This document shows, one piece after another, positions 1-6,898 of a stretch of DNA of 6,898 bases (positions are counted from its first letter, which is position 1; each line of letters opens with the position of its first letter). The stretch comes from Myxococcales bacterium. GTDB taxonomy: Bacteria; Myxococcota_A; Polyangia; Polyangiales; Polyangiaceae. The position numbers and the translations under genes are program-made. Under the pieces are notes generated by a model. That model saw only the letters and a program-made list of their open reading frames with translations. It had not been told where the DNA came from and ran no database searches. Location of the stretch: contig JAHFDX010000201.1 of the NCBI GenBank assembly GCA_023248785.1, positions 1-6,898 on the forward strand. The letters run 5' to 3'.

Positions 1-321
1 TCCAGCGTCACGAGTACGCCTGGCCCAGCGGCAACCGCACGCGCCACCTGCAATGGAATGTCGTCCGTTGTGAGCAAGGCGCGCGCTTCATAGCATGCGT
101 TAGCACAAACGTACGTTGCCAAGCGCAACGGGCACGCGAAACACAGGTGGACGCTGAAAGGCGTCTGAAGAGCTAGCTCAACGCGTCTTCCTTATCGCAC
201 TCGCGACCGCACTCCTTGGTGCGGGCTGCCATGCCGCCTCGCGCGAGGTGGATAGACGCATACCCACGGCATACTGCAGATCCCACAAGCGTCAAATGAC
301 GAGGTTGGGTAGCGTACGACC
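1..321. other. 5' flank without a confident gene
   Basis: No gene can be firmly called here. Two frames stay open from the left edge. On the - strand, an edge-to-172 frame reads as a natural-looking protein fragment (for example TTDDIPLQVARAVAAG) but lacks a good start codon. On the + strand, a frame runs from 3 to a TAG at 174-176 and is richer in Arg, His, Gln and Trp, so it looks less like a protein. A third + frame opens after a TGA at 155-157. It encodes a hydrophobic stretch ending in a lipobox-like LGAGC (Cys codon 227-229) but has no ATG, GTG or TTG before it. TTGTGA at 68-73 and TAGCAT at 91-96, 17 bases apart, form a weak sigma70-like pair. AACGTACGTT at 108-117 is a perfect 10-base palindrome. 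The helicase promoter presumably lies in this flank, but I cannot place it. Confidence 0.5.
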
Positions 322-2838
322 ATGGGAGCTCCCCTCGCCGATCGGCTCTTCACGTTGCCGCCCGACCCCTCGAACGTCACCGGCGACGACGTGCTCGATG
401 GCTTTCTTGATTACGTCCGTGAGATCGGACTCGATCTCTATTCGGCGCAGGAAGAAGCGCTCGTAGAGATCCTCGCTGGAAAGAACGTCATTTTGAACAC
501 GCCAACGGGGTCGGGCAAATCGCTCGTCGCAACGGCCGGAATTTTTTGGGCCCGCGCCCTTGAGCAGCGCGCTTTTTACACGTGCCCGATCAAGGCCCTC
601 GTGAGTGAGAAGTTCTTCAACCTGTGCAAGGAGTTCGGCCCTGACAACGTGGGAATGATGACCGGCGACGCCAGCATCAACCGCGAAGCACCCATTATTT
701 GCTGCACCGCCGAAGTGCTTTCGAATATTGCCCTCCGCGAAGGCGAGCTTGCAGACATTGGATTCGTCGTCATCGACGAGTTTCACTATTACTCCGATCG
801 CGAGCGCGGCGTCGCCTGGCAGGTACCCATTTTGGAACTACCGCAGGCGCGCTTTCTCTTGATGAGCGCCACACTTGGCGACACAGCGTTTTTCGAAACC
901 GAACTCGCACAAGTCACGGGCGCGGACACCGTTACCGTAAAAGGCATCGTGCGGCCGGTTCCTCTCGAATTTTCGTATCGTGAAACGCCCGTTCACGAAA
1001 CGATACAAGATCTGTTACAAAAGGGTTGCGCGCCCATCTATGTGGTCAACTTCACGCAGCGAAGTGCCGCCGAAGAAGCACAGAACTTGATGAGCGTGGA
1101 TGTGACCACGAAAGAGGACAAAAAGCGCATCGGCGAAGAACTCTCTGGCATTCGCTTCTCATCCCCCTTCGGCAAGGACTTCCAACGGCTCGTGCGGCAC
1201 GGCATTGGCATTCACCATGCGGGACTACTTCCAAAGTATCGCCTCGTGGTGGAGAAGCTCGCGCAGATGGGCCTCCTTAAAGTGATTTGCGGCACGGACA
1301 CTCTTGGCGTTGGCGTGAATGTCCCCATCCGCTCGGTGCTCTTCACGAAACTGTGCAAGTACGACGGCGAGAAGACCGCCATCTTGAGCGTTCGCGACTT
1401 TCATCAAATTGCGGGGCGCGCAGGACGAAAGGGCTTCGACGAATCAGGATGGGTCGTAGCCCAAGCTCCCGAGCACGTAATTGAGAATCTTCGCCTTGAG
1501 GCGAAGGCTGGAAACGATCCGACGAAGCGGAAGAAGATCGTCCGAAAAAAACCTCCTGAAAAAGGCTACGTGCCTTGGGACAAAGCCACCTTTGATAAGC
1601 TGGTTTCGGGAACGCCCGAGCAACTCGTCTCTCGATTCGAGGTCAACCACGGCATGCTTCTTAACGTGCTGCAGCGCGAGGGTGGCGGCTGCATGGCGAT
1701 GGCGCGTCTGCTTTCACGATGCCATGAGCGACCGACGAAGAAGCGCCAAATGGGGCGCGCGGCGTTTCAAATATATCAGTCGTTGATCGATAATGGGATC
1801 ATTGAGCGCACCGAAAACGGGATCGCACTTCATGTCGACCTACAAGAGGATTTTTCGCTCCACCACGCTCTCTCTCTCTACTTGCTCGAAGCGATCGAAG
1901 GAATTGATCGTACGAGCGAAACGTACGCGCTCGACGTACTCACGCTGGTCGAGTCGATCCAAGAGAATCCAGACGTTTTGCTTCAGCGCCAACTCGACAA
2001 GATGAAAACCGAGCTCATGGCGCAAATGAAAGCGCAAGGTGTTGAATACGAAGAGCGCATCGAACGGCTCGAGCAGCTTGAATACCCAAAGCCCAACAAA
2101 GAATTCATTTACACAACATTCAACGACTTTGCGAAACGCCATCCTTGGATCGTGGGAGACAACATTCGCCCAAAGGCGATCGCGCGCGACATGTTTGAGC
2201 AATACCTCTCGTTCCCAGAGTACATCCGCGAGTATGGGCTGGAGCGCGTAGAAGGACTTTTGCTTCGGTATCTCTCCGAGACGTATAAGACGCTGTTACA
2301 AACTGTGCCCGCTCATGCGCGTGACGAACGGGTAGACGAACTCATCACGTATTTTGGAACGATGGTTCGCGCCGTTGACTCGAGCTTGCTCGACGAATGG
2401 GAGCGCTTGAAGCAAGGCGACCGTAGCCCGACGCGCGCGGAACTGGTTAAAGAGATCGATCGCGCCGACATCACCAGCGACGAAAAGGCGTTCACCGTGC
2501 TTGTGCGCAACGCATCCTTCGCGCTGATTCGTGCGCTGGCGAATGGAGACTGGGAACGATTCGTTGAATCGTTTGATGAGACCAAGAGGCCGTCGCAGCG
2601 CGATATCGTAACTACGATGGATGCTTTTTGGAAGGAGCACTCCACCATTCGAACAGATACCGCGGCTCGAAATCCGGAGCTCATGAACATCGTAAAAGAA
2701 AGTGGGCAGTGGCGCGTGCGCCAGGTCATTCTCGACGCCGAGGGCGACCACGATTGGTACGTGGAGATCATCATATCACTTGAAACTTCTGCGCTGGTGG
2801 GAAAGCCAGTGCTCCAACTCGTCCAAATCGCCAACTGA
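322..2838 (+). CDS. Ski2-like DEAD/DEAH-box helicase with C-terminal DUF3516 domain
   Basis: An 838-residue ATP-dependent superfamily 2 helicase, expected to act on RNA or DNA in the cytoplasm. All core motifs are visible. A Q-like glutamine is at 43, Walker A is PTGSGKS (61-67), motif Ia lies around [11 protein letters not shown] (88-98), and motif Ib is near GMMTGD (111-116). The Walker B box is DEFH (152-155) and the motif III core is SAT (182-184). The second RecA lobe has [12 protein letters not shown] (296-307), [11 protein letters not shown] (325-335) and motif [13 protein letters not shown] (362-372). HHAGLLP and the GRAGRKG form place it with Ski2/Mtr4/HelY-type enzymes. From about 400, a basic linker with [13 protein letters not shown] (408-420) and [15 protein letters not shown] (436-450) matches what I recall of DUF3516, a large uncharacterised domain that follows helicase cores in Actinobacteria and some Myxococcota. 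Start: an in-frame TAG at 310-312 makes ATG 322 the first possible start. The nearest purine-rich stretch, GAGG at 301-304, is too far away for a good Shine-Dalgarno site. The substrate is unknown. Confidence 0.93.
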   Translation: MGAPLADRLFTLPPDPSNVTGDDVLDGFLDYVREIGLDLYSAQEEALVEILAGKNVILNTPTGSGKSLVATAGIFWARALEQRAFYTCPIKALVSEKFFNLCKEFGPDNVGMMTGDASINREAPIICCTAEVLSNIALREGELADIGFVVIDEFHYYSDRERGVAWQVPILELPQARFLLMSATLGDTAFFETELAQVTGADTVTVKGIVRPVPLEFSYRETPVHETIQDLLQKGCAPIYVVNFTQRSAAEEAQNLMSVDVTTKEDKKRIGEELSGIRFSSPFGKDFQRLVRHGIGIHHAGLLPKYRLVVEKLAQMGLLKVICGTDTLGVGVNVPIRSVLFTKLCKYDGEKTAILSVRDFHQIAGRAGRKGFDESGWVVAQAPEHVIENLRLEAKAGNDPTKRKKIVRKKPPEKGYVPWDKATFDKLVSGTPEQLVSRFEVNHGMLLNVLQREGGGCMAMARLLSRCHERPTKKRQMGRAAFQIYQSLIDNGIIERTENGIALHVDLQEDFSLHHALSLYLLEAIEGIDRTSETYALDVLTLVESIQENPDVLLQRQLDKMKTELMAQMKAQGVEYEERIERLEQLEYPKPNKEFIYTTFNDFAKRHPWIVGDNIRPKAIARDMFEQYLSFPEYIREYGLERVEGLLLRYLSETYKTLLQTVPAHARDERVDELITYFGTMVRAVDSSLLDEWERLKQGDRSPTRAELVKEIDRADITSDEKAFTVLVRNASFALIRALANGDWERFVESFDETKRPSQRDIVTTMDAFWKEHSTIRTDTAARNPELMNIVKESGQWRVRQVILDAEGDHDWYVEIIISLETSALVGKPVLQLVQIAN

Positions 2839-2853
2839 CCCCACACCCCAAAA

Positions 2854-4065
2854 ATGATCTCGTCACTCCCCGCCGCTGCCCAACGTCTTGTCATCGCCCG
2901 CATCTTTTCGATGTTCGGCGCGCAGGTGCAAGGTACCGCGGTCGCATGGCACGTGTATTTAATGACAGGACGAAAGCTCGATCTCGGACTTGTTGGGCTT
3001 GCTCAGTTCGTTCCGATGTTCCTGCTTGCGCCGATTGGCGGGCAATTGAGCGACACGCGGGATCGCCGCAGTATTCTTGTTATTGGTACTGCAACCTTCT
3101 TCGTTACGAGCATCGGCTTTGTCACGCTCGCGCTTCAAGGCACGCACGACGTTCGCGCCGTCTATTTGCTTCTCGTCGCGTTTGCTTCCATTCGGTCAAT
3201 CGTCGGACCCGCGCAACAAGCGCTGATGCCCAGCCTTGTGGGCCCGGATGCACTTCCGCGCGCCCTTGCTCTTTCGACTCTAGGCGCGCAGCTTGGAATG
3301 CTTGCCGGCCCCGCACTGGGAGGGCTTCTTTGCGCAACAACGTACGGACCACTCGCCGCATACGCCTTCAGCACGGTCCTATTTCTCATCACCACCATCT
3401 TGCTTACGGGGATTCCAAAACAACCACGCGCATCGACCGTCGCAACACGTTTCGTTGAAAGTGCACTCGAAGGGTTACGATTTCTTCGTACCCAGCCGGT
3501 ATTGATGGGAGCCATCGCGCTCGACCTCGCCGCCGTGTTGTTAGGCGGGGTCGTGGCGCTTCTTCCTATCTTCGCAAAAGACATTCTGCACGCAAGCGGA
3601 ATTGGATTCGGGATCATGCGCGCGTCGCCCGCCATCGGCGCGGCCATTGTTGGAGTTTGGCTTGCGCGCAATCCAATCCGGCGAAAACTCGGGCCAACGT
3701 TCTTTATTTCGGTTGGGGTATTTGGGATTGCAACGCTCGGCTTTGCGCTTTCGAGCCACCTGATCGTCGCCATCGTTTGCCTCGCAATTGCGGGCGGCGC
3801 CGACATGGTCAGCATGGTCATTCGCGGGGTGCTTGTGCCCGCCCTCACGCCCCCGGAGATGCGGGGCCGTGTGAGCGCGGTCAACATGGTGTTCATCGGG
3901 GCATCGAATGAACTCGGCGAATTCGAATCGGGCGTGACCGCCGAATGGCTCGGAACACGGCCCGCCGCCGTTCTCGGCGCATGTGGAACGCTCCTGAGTG
4001 CGGTCGTGTTTGCGTGGCTCTTCCCCTCGTTACGCAAGCTCGACCAGGCACGTGGCCACGAGTAG
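2854..4065 (+). CDS. MFS transporter, EntS-like (MFS_3 type) exporter
   Basis: A 403-residue inner-membrane protein of the major facilitator superfamily, the usual length for the family. About twelve hydrophobic segments can be traced, roughly at 11-36, 45-66, 74-95, 102-125, 136-162, 168-187, 214-240, 250-270, 281-299, 301-328, 340-362 and 369-392. The hydrophilic central loop is at 188-212. The motif A-like loop after segment 2 reads GGQLSDTRDRRS (62-73). The stretch PPEMRGRVSAVNMVFIGAS (333-351) followed by NELGEFESG (352-360) is very characteristic of the branch containing the enterobactin exporter EntS and many unassigned exporters. It probably exports a small molecule by proton antiport, but the substrate cannot be read from sequence and no siderophore genes are in view. 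It starts 15 bases after the helicase stop with no clear Shine-Dalgarno sequence, so co-transcription or reinitiation is plausible. An ATG at 2911 is in frame but would cut into the first membrane segment. Confidence 0.9.
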   Translation: MISSLPAAAQRLVIARIFSMFGAQVQGTAVAWHVYLMTGRKLDLGLVGLAQFVPMFLLAPIGGQLSDTRDRRSILVIGTATFFVTSIGFVTLALQGTHDVRAVYLLLVAFASIRSIVGPAQQALMPSLVGPDALPRALALSTLGAQLGMLAGPALGGLLCATTYGPLAAYAFSTVLFLITTILLTGIPKQPRASTVATRFVESALEGLRFLRTQPVLMGAIALDLAAVLLGGVVALLPIFAKDILHASGIGFGIMRASPAIGAAIVGVWLARNPIRRKLGPTFFISVGVFGIATLGFALSSHLIVAIVCLAIAGGADMVSMVIRGVLVPALTPPEMRGRVSAVNMVFIGASNELGEFESGVTAEWLGTRPAAVLGACGTLLSAVVFAWLFPSLRKLDQARGHE

Positions 4066-4083
4066 GTCGCGCGCGCGCTTCTT

Positions 4084-4109
4084 GTGTAAAGGGGCCCGCC
4101 ACGTGTAAA
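4084..4109 (+). repeat. Short direct repeat pair in the MFS to discoidin-like gene spacer
   Basis: GTGTAAA occurs at 4084-4090 and again at 4103-4109, a 19-base period, about two helical turns, within the 52-base spacer before the next gene. An alternating CGCGCGCGCGC run lies just upstream at 4068-4078. The arrangement could be a regulator site for the two downstream genes, but a 7-base repeat can arise by chance and no known operator is recognised. Confidence 0.25.
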
Positions 4110-4117
4110 TCGGCAGG

Positions 4118-4723
4118 ATGGACGAACCCCGGGTCGCCGATTCTTCCAGCGTAACGAGCGGGTACCCATCGCGTTCTCGAATACCCGTCGTGCGCCTCGT
4201 CGTGCTTATTGTGATCGTTGCGTGGCTTGTAGGTGAGATCCGCTTCGTGCAAGCAGAGCCGACACTTGAAACCCTCTTCCCAGCAACTGGACCGGCCTCG
4301 AGCAATCTCGCTCTCTTTTCAAATGGCGTTCGCCTTCGCGCGAGCTCGTACAACATGTTCGACCAGCGCTACCCCGCGTATGCGATCGACGGAAACACCC
4401 ACCTCGGCGGGACCATGCAATGGGAGTCGGCGACGGACGATGCGACACCTTGGATCGACGTGAGTTGGACCAGGCCGCAACAGGTTCGTCAGCTAACGCT
4501 CGTGGTCGATTCGGCTCAACAATCTACGCGCCTATTTTCAGTGGCATGCCAAGCGACGGGCAGTGACTTCGTCGTCAAAGGGCACGGAGAAGCAACGCGA
4601 TCCAAGATCGTAACCATTGATGTTACATGTGATTCGACGACGGCAGTGAGACTCTCATTCGATCCTACTCCCATGCCGATGAAAACCGTGCGAATCACGG
4701 AATTTCAAGTGTGGGGCACGTGA
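4118..4723 (+). CDS. Membrane-anchored F5/8 type C (discoidin)-like domain protein
   Basis: A 201-residue protein. A charged N-terminus with several arginines precedes one hydrophobic segment (about 24-45), a signal anchor or uncleaved signal peptide that would place the rest outside the cytoplasmic membrane. Residues about 62-201 look like a galactose-binding-like beta-sandwich of the F5/8 type C group. The signs are the NGVRLRASSY opening (69-78), AYAIDGN (87-93), a tryptophan at 102, PWIDVSW (111-117) and the closing strand VRITEFQVWG (191-200). Cys144 and Cys171 could form a disulfide. Such domains bind carbohydrates or other surface ligands and have no catalytic role of their own. The stop overlaps the start of the GT22 gene, so the two are probably translationally coupled and work on the same envelope glycan. 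ATG 4118 has AGG directly against it, a poor ribosome-site spacing. GTG 4190 at the edge of the hydrophobic segment is an alternative. The domain call is moderately sure; the ligand is unknown. Confidence 0.78.
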   Translation: MDEPRVADSSSVTSGYPSRSRIPVVRLVVLIVIVAWLVGEIRFVQAEPTLETLFPATGPASSNLALFSNGVRLRASSYNMFDQRYPAYAIDGNTHLGGTMQWESATDDATPWIDVSWTRPQQVRQLTLVVDSAQQSTRLFSVACQATGSDFVVKGHGEATRSKIVTIDVTCDSTTAVRLSFDPTPMPMKTVRITEFQVWGT

Positions 4724-6153
4724 CTCGAAAATCGCTCCGCTGGCATCTTTCGCTCGTATTCGTGGTCGCACTCGTCTCGCGTATTGCTTTTTTCTTTTTT
4801 GAGCCATGGCTGCATCCCGACGAGTTCTTCCAATACCTCGAGCCTCCGCAGTGGCATCTCACGGGCTTTGGATGGAAGGCCTGGGAATGGCGCGACGGAA
4901 TACGGTCGTGGGTAATGCCGGCCTACCATGGAGGATGGCTCGCGCTTCTGCGTGCGCTTGGGGTGCGTGACGGTCGCACGCTGCTCGCCTTTTTTCAGCT
5001 GCATTGGGCGGTCGTCTCCGTCCTGCTCCCTTGCGGTGCATTTCGCGCAGGCAGAGTACTAGCGGCACGCGTTGAGGCGATGGAAGGGGCGGACGTATCC
5101 GCGGGCTCCTCGTCGGAAATACCCGGTTGGTTCGGAGGCCTTTTGGCCGCATGGGCCGTCGCGCTCTTCCCCCCGTTGCTCTACTTCGCGCCTCGCATGC
5201 TGACCGAAGTGCCTTCGATGATCGCGATAGTTTGGGGCTACACGTTCGCGCTTGAATCGCACGACAAAGCCGGCAAGCACGCGAACAAGGCGATCGTTGT
5301 CGCCGGCTTGCTTCTCTCGTTCGGCGCTTGGCTTCGCCTGCCCAACGCACCGCTCATCGCATTTCCGTTGCTCGAACTCTTGATTCGCAAGCGTGTGCGT
5401 CACGCCCTTTTCATCGTCGGATCGTTTGTGCTCGTCGGACTCGCGTTCGGGATGGTCGACCTTTTGACCTGGGGCCGAATGTTCCATTCGGTCCTCGCGT
5501 TCATCAACTACAACTTTATCCAAGGACGAGCGGCAGAACACGGAGTCGAGCCTCCGTTCTTTTACGCTGAGGTGATCCTTCGTCACTCGGGTTGGGCGCT
5601 TCCATTTGCGCTTGCGATGGCCTTGCGAGGGATTAAGGTCAACTGGACTTTTCTTGCGGGCGCGCTTTCGATTGTCCTCTACCTCACCACGCAGCCCCAC
5701 AAGGAAGAGCGATTCATCATTGCGATTTGGCCCCTCTTTCTCATCGCCTCCGCGAGCACGGCGGGTGCGTTGGTTTTCCACGCAAGGCACCCGCTTCGGG
5801 CGCGAGCACTTCTCACTTTGGGTTGCGTGATCGCCCTGGGGCAAGGAATCTTCGGGGTGTCTCGCCTTCCCAGGTACGGACACGCGGAGCGCTATCGCTA
5901 TTCGTTCGCAACCGCATGGACTGGGCAAAGGCCGGACGCAACAGGTGTTCTCGTGGAGGACCATTACCAGTCGGGCGGCCACTTTTGCTTGGGAAGCACC
6001 GTTCCGCTCGTCGGGTTTCGCGGTGAATTGCTGCTATCGCGACTGTTCAACTATGCGGTGGTCCGAAAGGGATCCACTGCGTATGAACAAGTGGAGCAGA
6101 GGGGCTTTCGAAGCGTTTCGGAGTTCGGCGCCGTCGTTGTGATGAAACGCTGA
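4720..6153 (+). CDS. GT22-family (PIG-B/ALG9-like) polytopic mannosyltransferase-like protein
   Basis: A 477-residue polytopic GT-C glycosyltransferase of the Glyco_transf_22 type. Known members move mannose from a polyprenyl-phosphate donor onto a lipid-linked glycan on the outer face of the membrane. Numbering from GTG 4720, the first membrane segment is at 9-27. It is followed by HPDEFFQY (32-39), whose acidic residues correspond to the catalytic loop. Next come WEWRDGIRSW (55-64), PRMLTEVPSM (158-167) and the family hallmark HKEERF (327-332). About ten hydrophobic segments span the protein to about 375, and a soluble tail of roughly 95 residues follows. I chose GTG 4720 because it makes a 4-base GTGA overlap with the upstream stop; GTG 4711 in the same frame would add three residues. 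Bacterial members are uncommon compared with eukaryotic ones and few are characterised, so sugar and acceptor are not assignable. Coupling to the discoidin-like gene suggests an envelope glycan. T6-C-T6 near the 5' end encodes the phenylalanine run just before HPDE. Confidence 0.9.
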   Translation: MTRKSLRWHLSLVFVVALVSRIAFFFFEPWLHPDEFFQYLEPPQWHLTGFGWKAWEWRDGIRSWVMPAYHGGWLALLRALGVRDGRTLLAFFQLHWAVVSVLLPCGAFRAGRVLAARVEAMEGADVSAGSSSEIPGWFGGLLAAWAVALFPPLLYFAPRMLTEVPSMIAIVWGYTFALESHDKAGKHANKAIVVAGLLLSFGAWLRLPNAPLIAFPLLELLIRKRVRHALFIVGSFVLVGLAFGMVDLLTWGRMFHSVLAFINYNFIQGRAAEHGVEPPFFYAEVILRHSGWALPFALAMALRGIKVNWTFLAGALSIVLYLTTQPHKEERFIIAIWPLFLIASASTAGALVFHARHPLRARALLTLGCVIALGQGIFGVSRLPRYGHAERYRYSFATAWTGQRPDATGVLVEDHYQSGGHFCLGSTVPLVGFRGELLLSRLFNYAVVRKGSTAYEQVEQRGFRSVSEFGAVVVMKR

Positions 6154-6189
6154 GGCGCAGACCGCTTCGGATAGAAGCGGCCGCGCCTC
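6152..6189. terminator. Nested hairpin between convergent genes, likely bidirectional terminator
   Basis: GAGGCGC (6152-6158) pairs perfectly with GCGCCTC (6183-6189). Inside it, CCGCTTC (6162-6168) pairs perfectly with GAAGCGG (6174-6180) around a 5-base loop, leaving a small internal loop of 3 and 2 bases. The outer stem begins in the TGA stop of the glycosyltransferase gene and ends 7 bases before the stop of the convergent gene. This position between two gene ends suggests transcription termination or 3'-end protection for both. No clear T-run follows on either strand, so it is not a textbook intrinsic terminator. Confidence 0.75.
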
Positions 6190-6196
6190 GGACCAT

Positions 6197-6898
6197 TCAT
6201 GGCTGCGGGATGATCGGGATGCACGCGTAGCGGCGCGATTTCGTGGTTCCGTTTGTTAGGACACTGGTATCGCGAAGAAAGATGTGGGTGTCTGAGATGG
6301 TCCCCGTTTGGGCAGCTGCCACATTGGAACGAAACACGTCAAGGTCAACCGGCCTAAACGTTCCGTCGTTGAGATCGACAACCGTTGTCCATCGGTTCCA
6401 GTAATTGCTAAGAAGCATGATACCGAGCTTTTCGCGGCTCAAAACTTGTGCATTGGCCGTAATGGTCACATTCGTGGACGACCGTCCCCAGGGTGCGCAG
6501 CCGGTTTGCGGGTGGCAGAATTGTCGATCCTCGAATGCTGTGCCATGACCGAGAGTCACGGTGGAACTTCCACGTGGGAATCGGGCCAGCACTTCTTCAT
6601 CGGGGATGATCGCTTGGCCTTCGCACTCGGCAGCGGGGGGAGTCGCCGGGTAAAACGTGCGTGGAGCGACGGGCGGGGTGGTCGCATTGAAGGAGACGGA
6701 GATGTCGTAATAGGTGATCGCATCGATCTCGACGCGCTTCTGCCCTGCAAACGAGACGCATCCCGTGGTTGCGGCACCGGTCGCGTCCACCGGGATCAAG
6801 CGACCATCATCCGCGCGGACCGAGGTCTGCCCTCGAACTTGTCCGGTCGTGCCGTCGTGCTCGAAGTTGAACGCTGAGAGGGTCCACTTGCCGTCGGC
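6197..6898 (-). CDS. Hypothetical protein, probably secreted; 5' end beyond the window
   Basis: The frame is open from the right edge to a TGA at 6197-6199, giving 233 visible residues, so the true start lies outside. The TTG at 6797-6799 is an ordinary internal leucine codon, since the reading continues upstream with natural sequence such as GKWTLSAFNFEHDGTTG. I do not recognise a family. The sequence is rich in Thr, Val, Ser, Gly and Asn with short beta-like stretches (YYDISVSFNATTPP, SSTNVTITANAQVL). It carries five cysteines, at visible residues 47, 92, 128, 134 and 226, the middle pair in CHPQTGC. This is typical of exported beta-rich proteins or lipoproteins, but any signal peptide would be off-window. 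Strong G/C at third positions supports this strand over the opposite frame. It is convergent with the glycosyltransferase gene across a 43-base gap filled by the hairpin, so it is a separate transcription unit. Confidence 0.78.
   Translation of the reverse strand, partial: ADGKWTLSAFNFEHDGTTGQVRGQTSVRADDGRLIPVDATGAATTGCVSFAGQKRVEIDAITYYDISVSFNATTPPVAPRTFYPATPPAAECEGQAIIPDEEVLARFPRGSSTVTLGHGTAFEDRQFCHPQTGCAPWGRSSTNVTITANAQVLSREKLGIMLLSNYWNRWTTVVDLNDGTFRPVDLDVFRSNVAAAQTGTISDTHIFLRDTSVLTNGTTKSRRYACIPIIPQP

Noticed and set aside
1..14. TCCAGCGTCACGAG at the left edge nearly matches 4146-4159 region (one mismatch)
   Set aside because: A 14-base match with one mismatch is expected by chance in a window this size, and the similarity does not extend.
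3..128. Faint resemblance of the left-edge + frame to a DDE transposase (IS1380-like) segment
   Set aside because: Only a few scattered residues agree, no catalytic residues or terminal repeats are visible, and the - strand frame is at least as plausible.
248..466. 72-codon + frame from GTG 248 overlapping the helicase start
   Set aside because: Most of it lies inside the helicase gene in another frame with Arg/Ser/Pro-rich translation, and it has no ribosome site. Only the upstream lipobox-like part is kept as a finding.
3162..4169. 335-codon - strand frame opposite the MFS gene
   Set aside because: The product is Ser/Arg/Pro-rich and low in hydrophobic structure, and it lies antisense to a clear twelve-segment transporter. 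It is a shadow of G/C-rich third positions.
5059..5982. 307-codon - strand frame opposite the GT22 gene
   Set aside because: It is extremely rich in Arg, Glu and Asp with no recognisable motif, while the + strand carries all GT22 hallmarks.
6308..6877. 189-codon + strand frame near the right edge
   Set aside because: The opposite strand has much stronger third-position G/C bias and continues naturally to the edge; this frame is a shadow.

Overview
This looks like a piece of bacterial chromosome of moderately high G+C, judged by eye and not counted. Codons in the recognised genes favour G or C at the third position. The gene set is a Ski2-like helicase with a DUF3516 tail, an EntS-like MFS exporter, a GT22 mannosyltransferase-like enzyme with a membrane-anchored discoidin-like partner, and a secreted-looking cysteine-containing protein. 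This would fit a Myxococcota or related deltaproteobacterial-type genome, but lineage is an inference. I see no rRNA, tRNA, CRISPR array, insertion sequence or phage gene.

Layout: positions 1-321 hold no confident gene, only short open frames cut by the window edge and a start-less lipoprotein-signal-like frame. Four + strand genes follow in close series. The helicase (322-2838) is followed after 15 bases by the MFS transporter (2854-4065). After 52 bases comes a small membrane-anchored F5/8 type C-like protein (4118-4723). Its stop codon overlaps, in a GTGA junction, the start of a GT22-family glycosyltransferase (4720-6153). A strong nested hairpin (6152-6189) starts inside that last stop codon and lies between it and a convergent - strand gene (6197-6898, 5' end outside the window).

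How the genes may work together: the helicase and transporter are compact neighbours but have no obvious common pathway. The discoidin-like protein and the GT22 enzyme are the best-supported functional pair. They appear translationally coupled, both are membrane proteins, and both have parts predicted outside the cytoplasmic membrane. The likely theme is transfer of a lipid-phosphate-linked hexose (mannose in the known family) onto a cell-envelope glycan, with the discoidin-like domain binding carbohydrate or an envelope partner. This is inferred from family knowledge and gene order. I found no clear evidence of a wholly new defence or mobile system here. The GT22/discoidin pair and the uncharacterised helicase tail are the points most worth following up.
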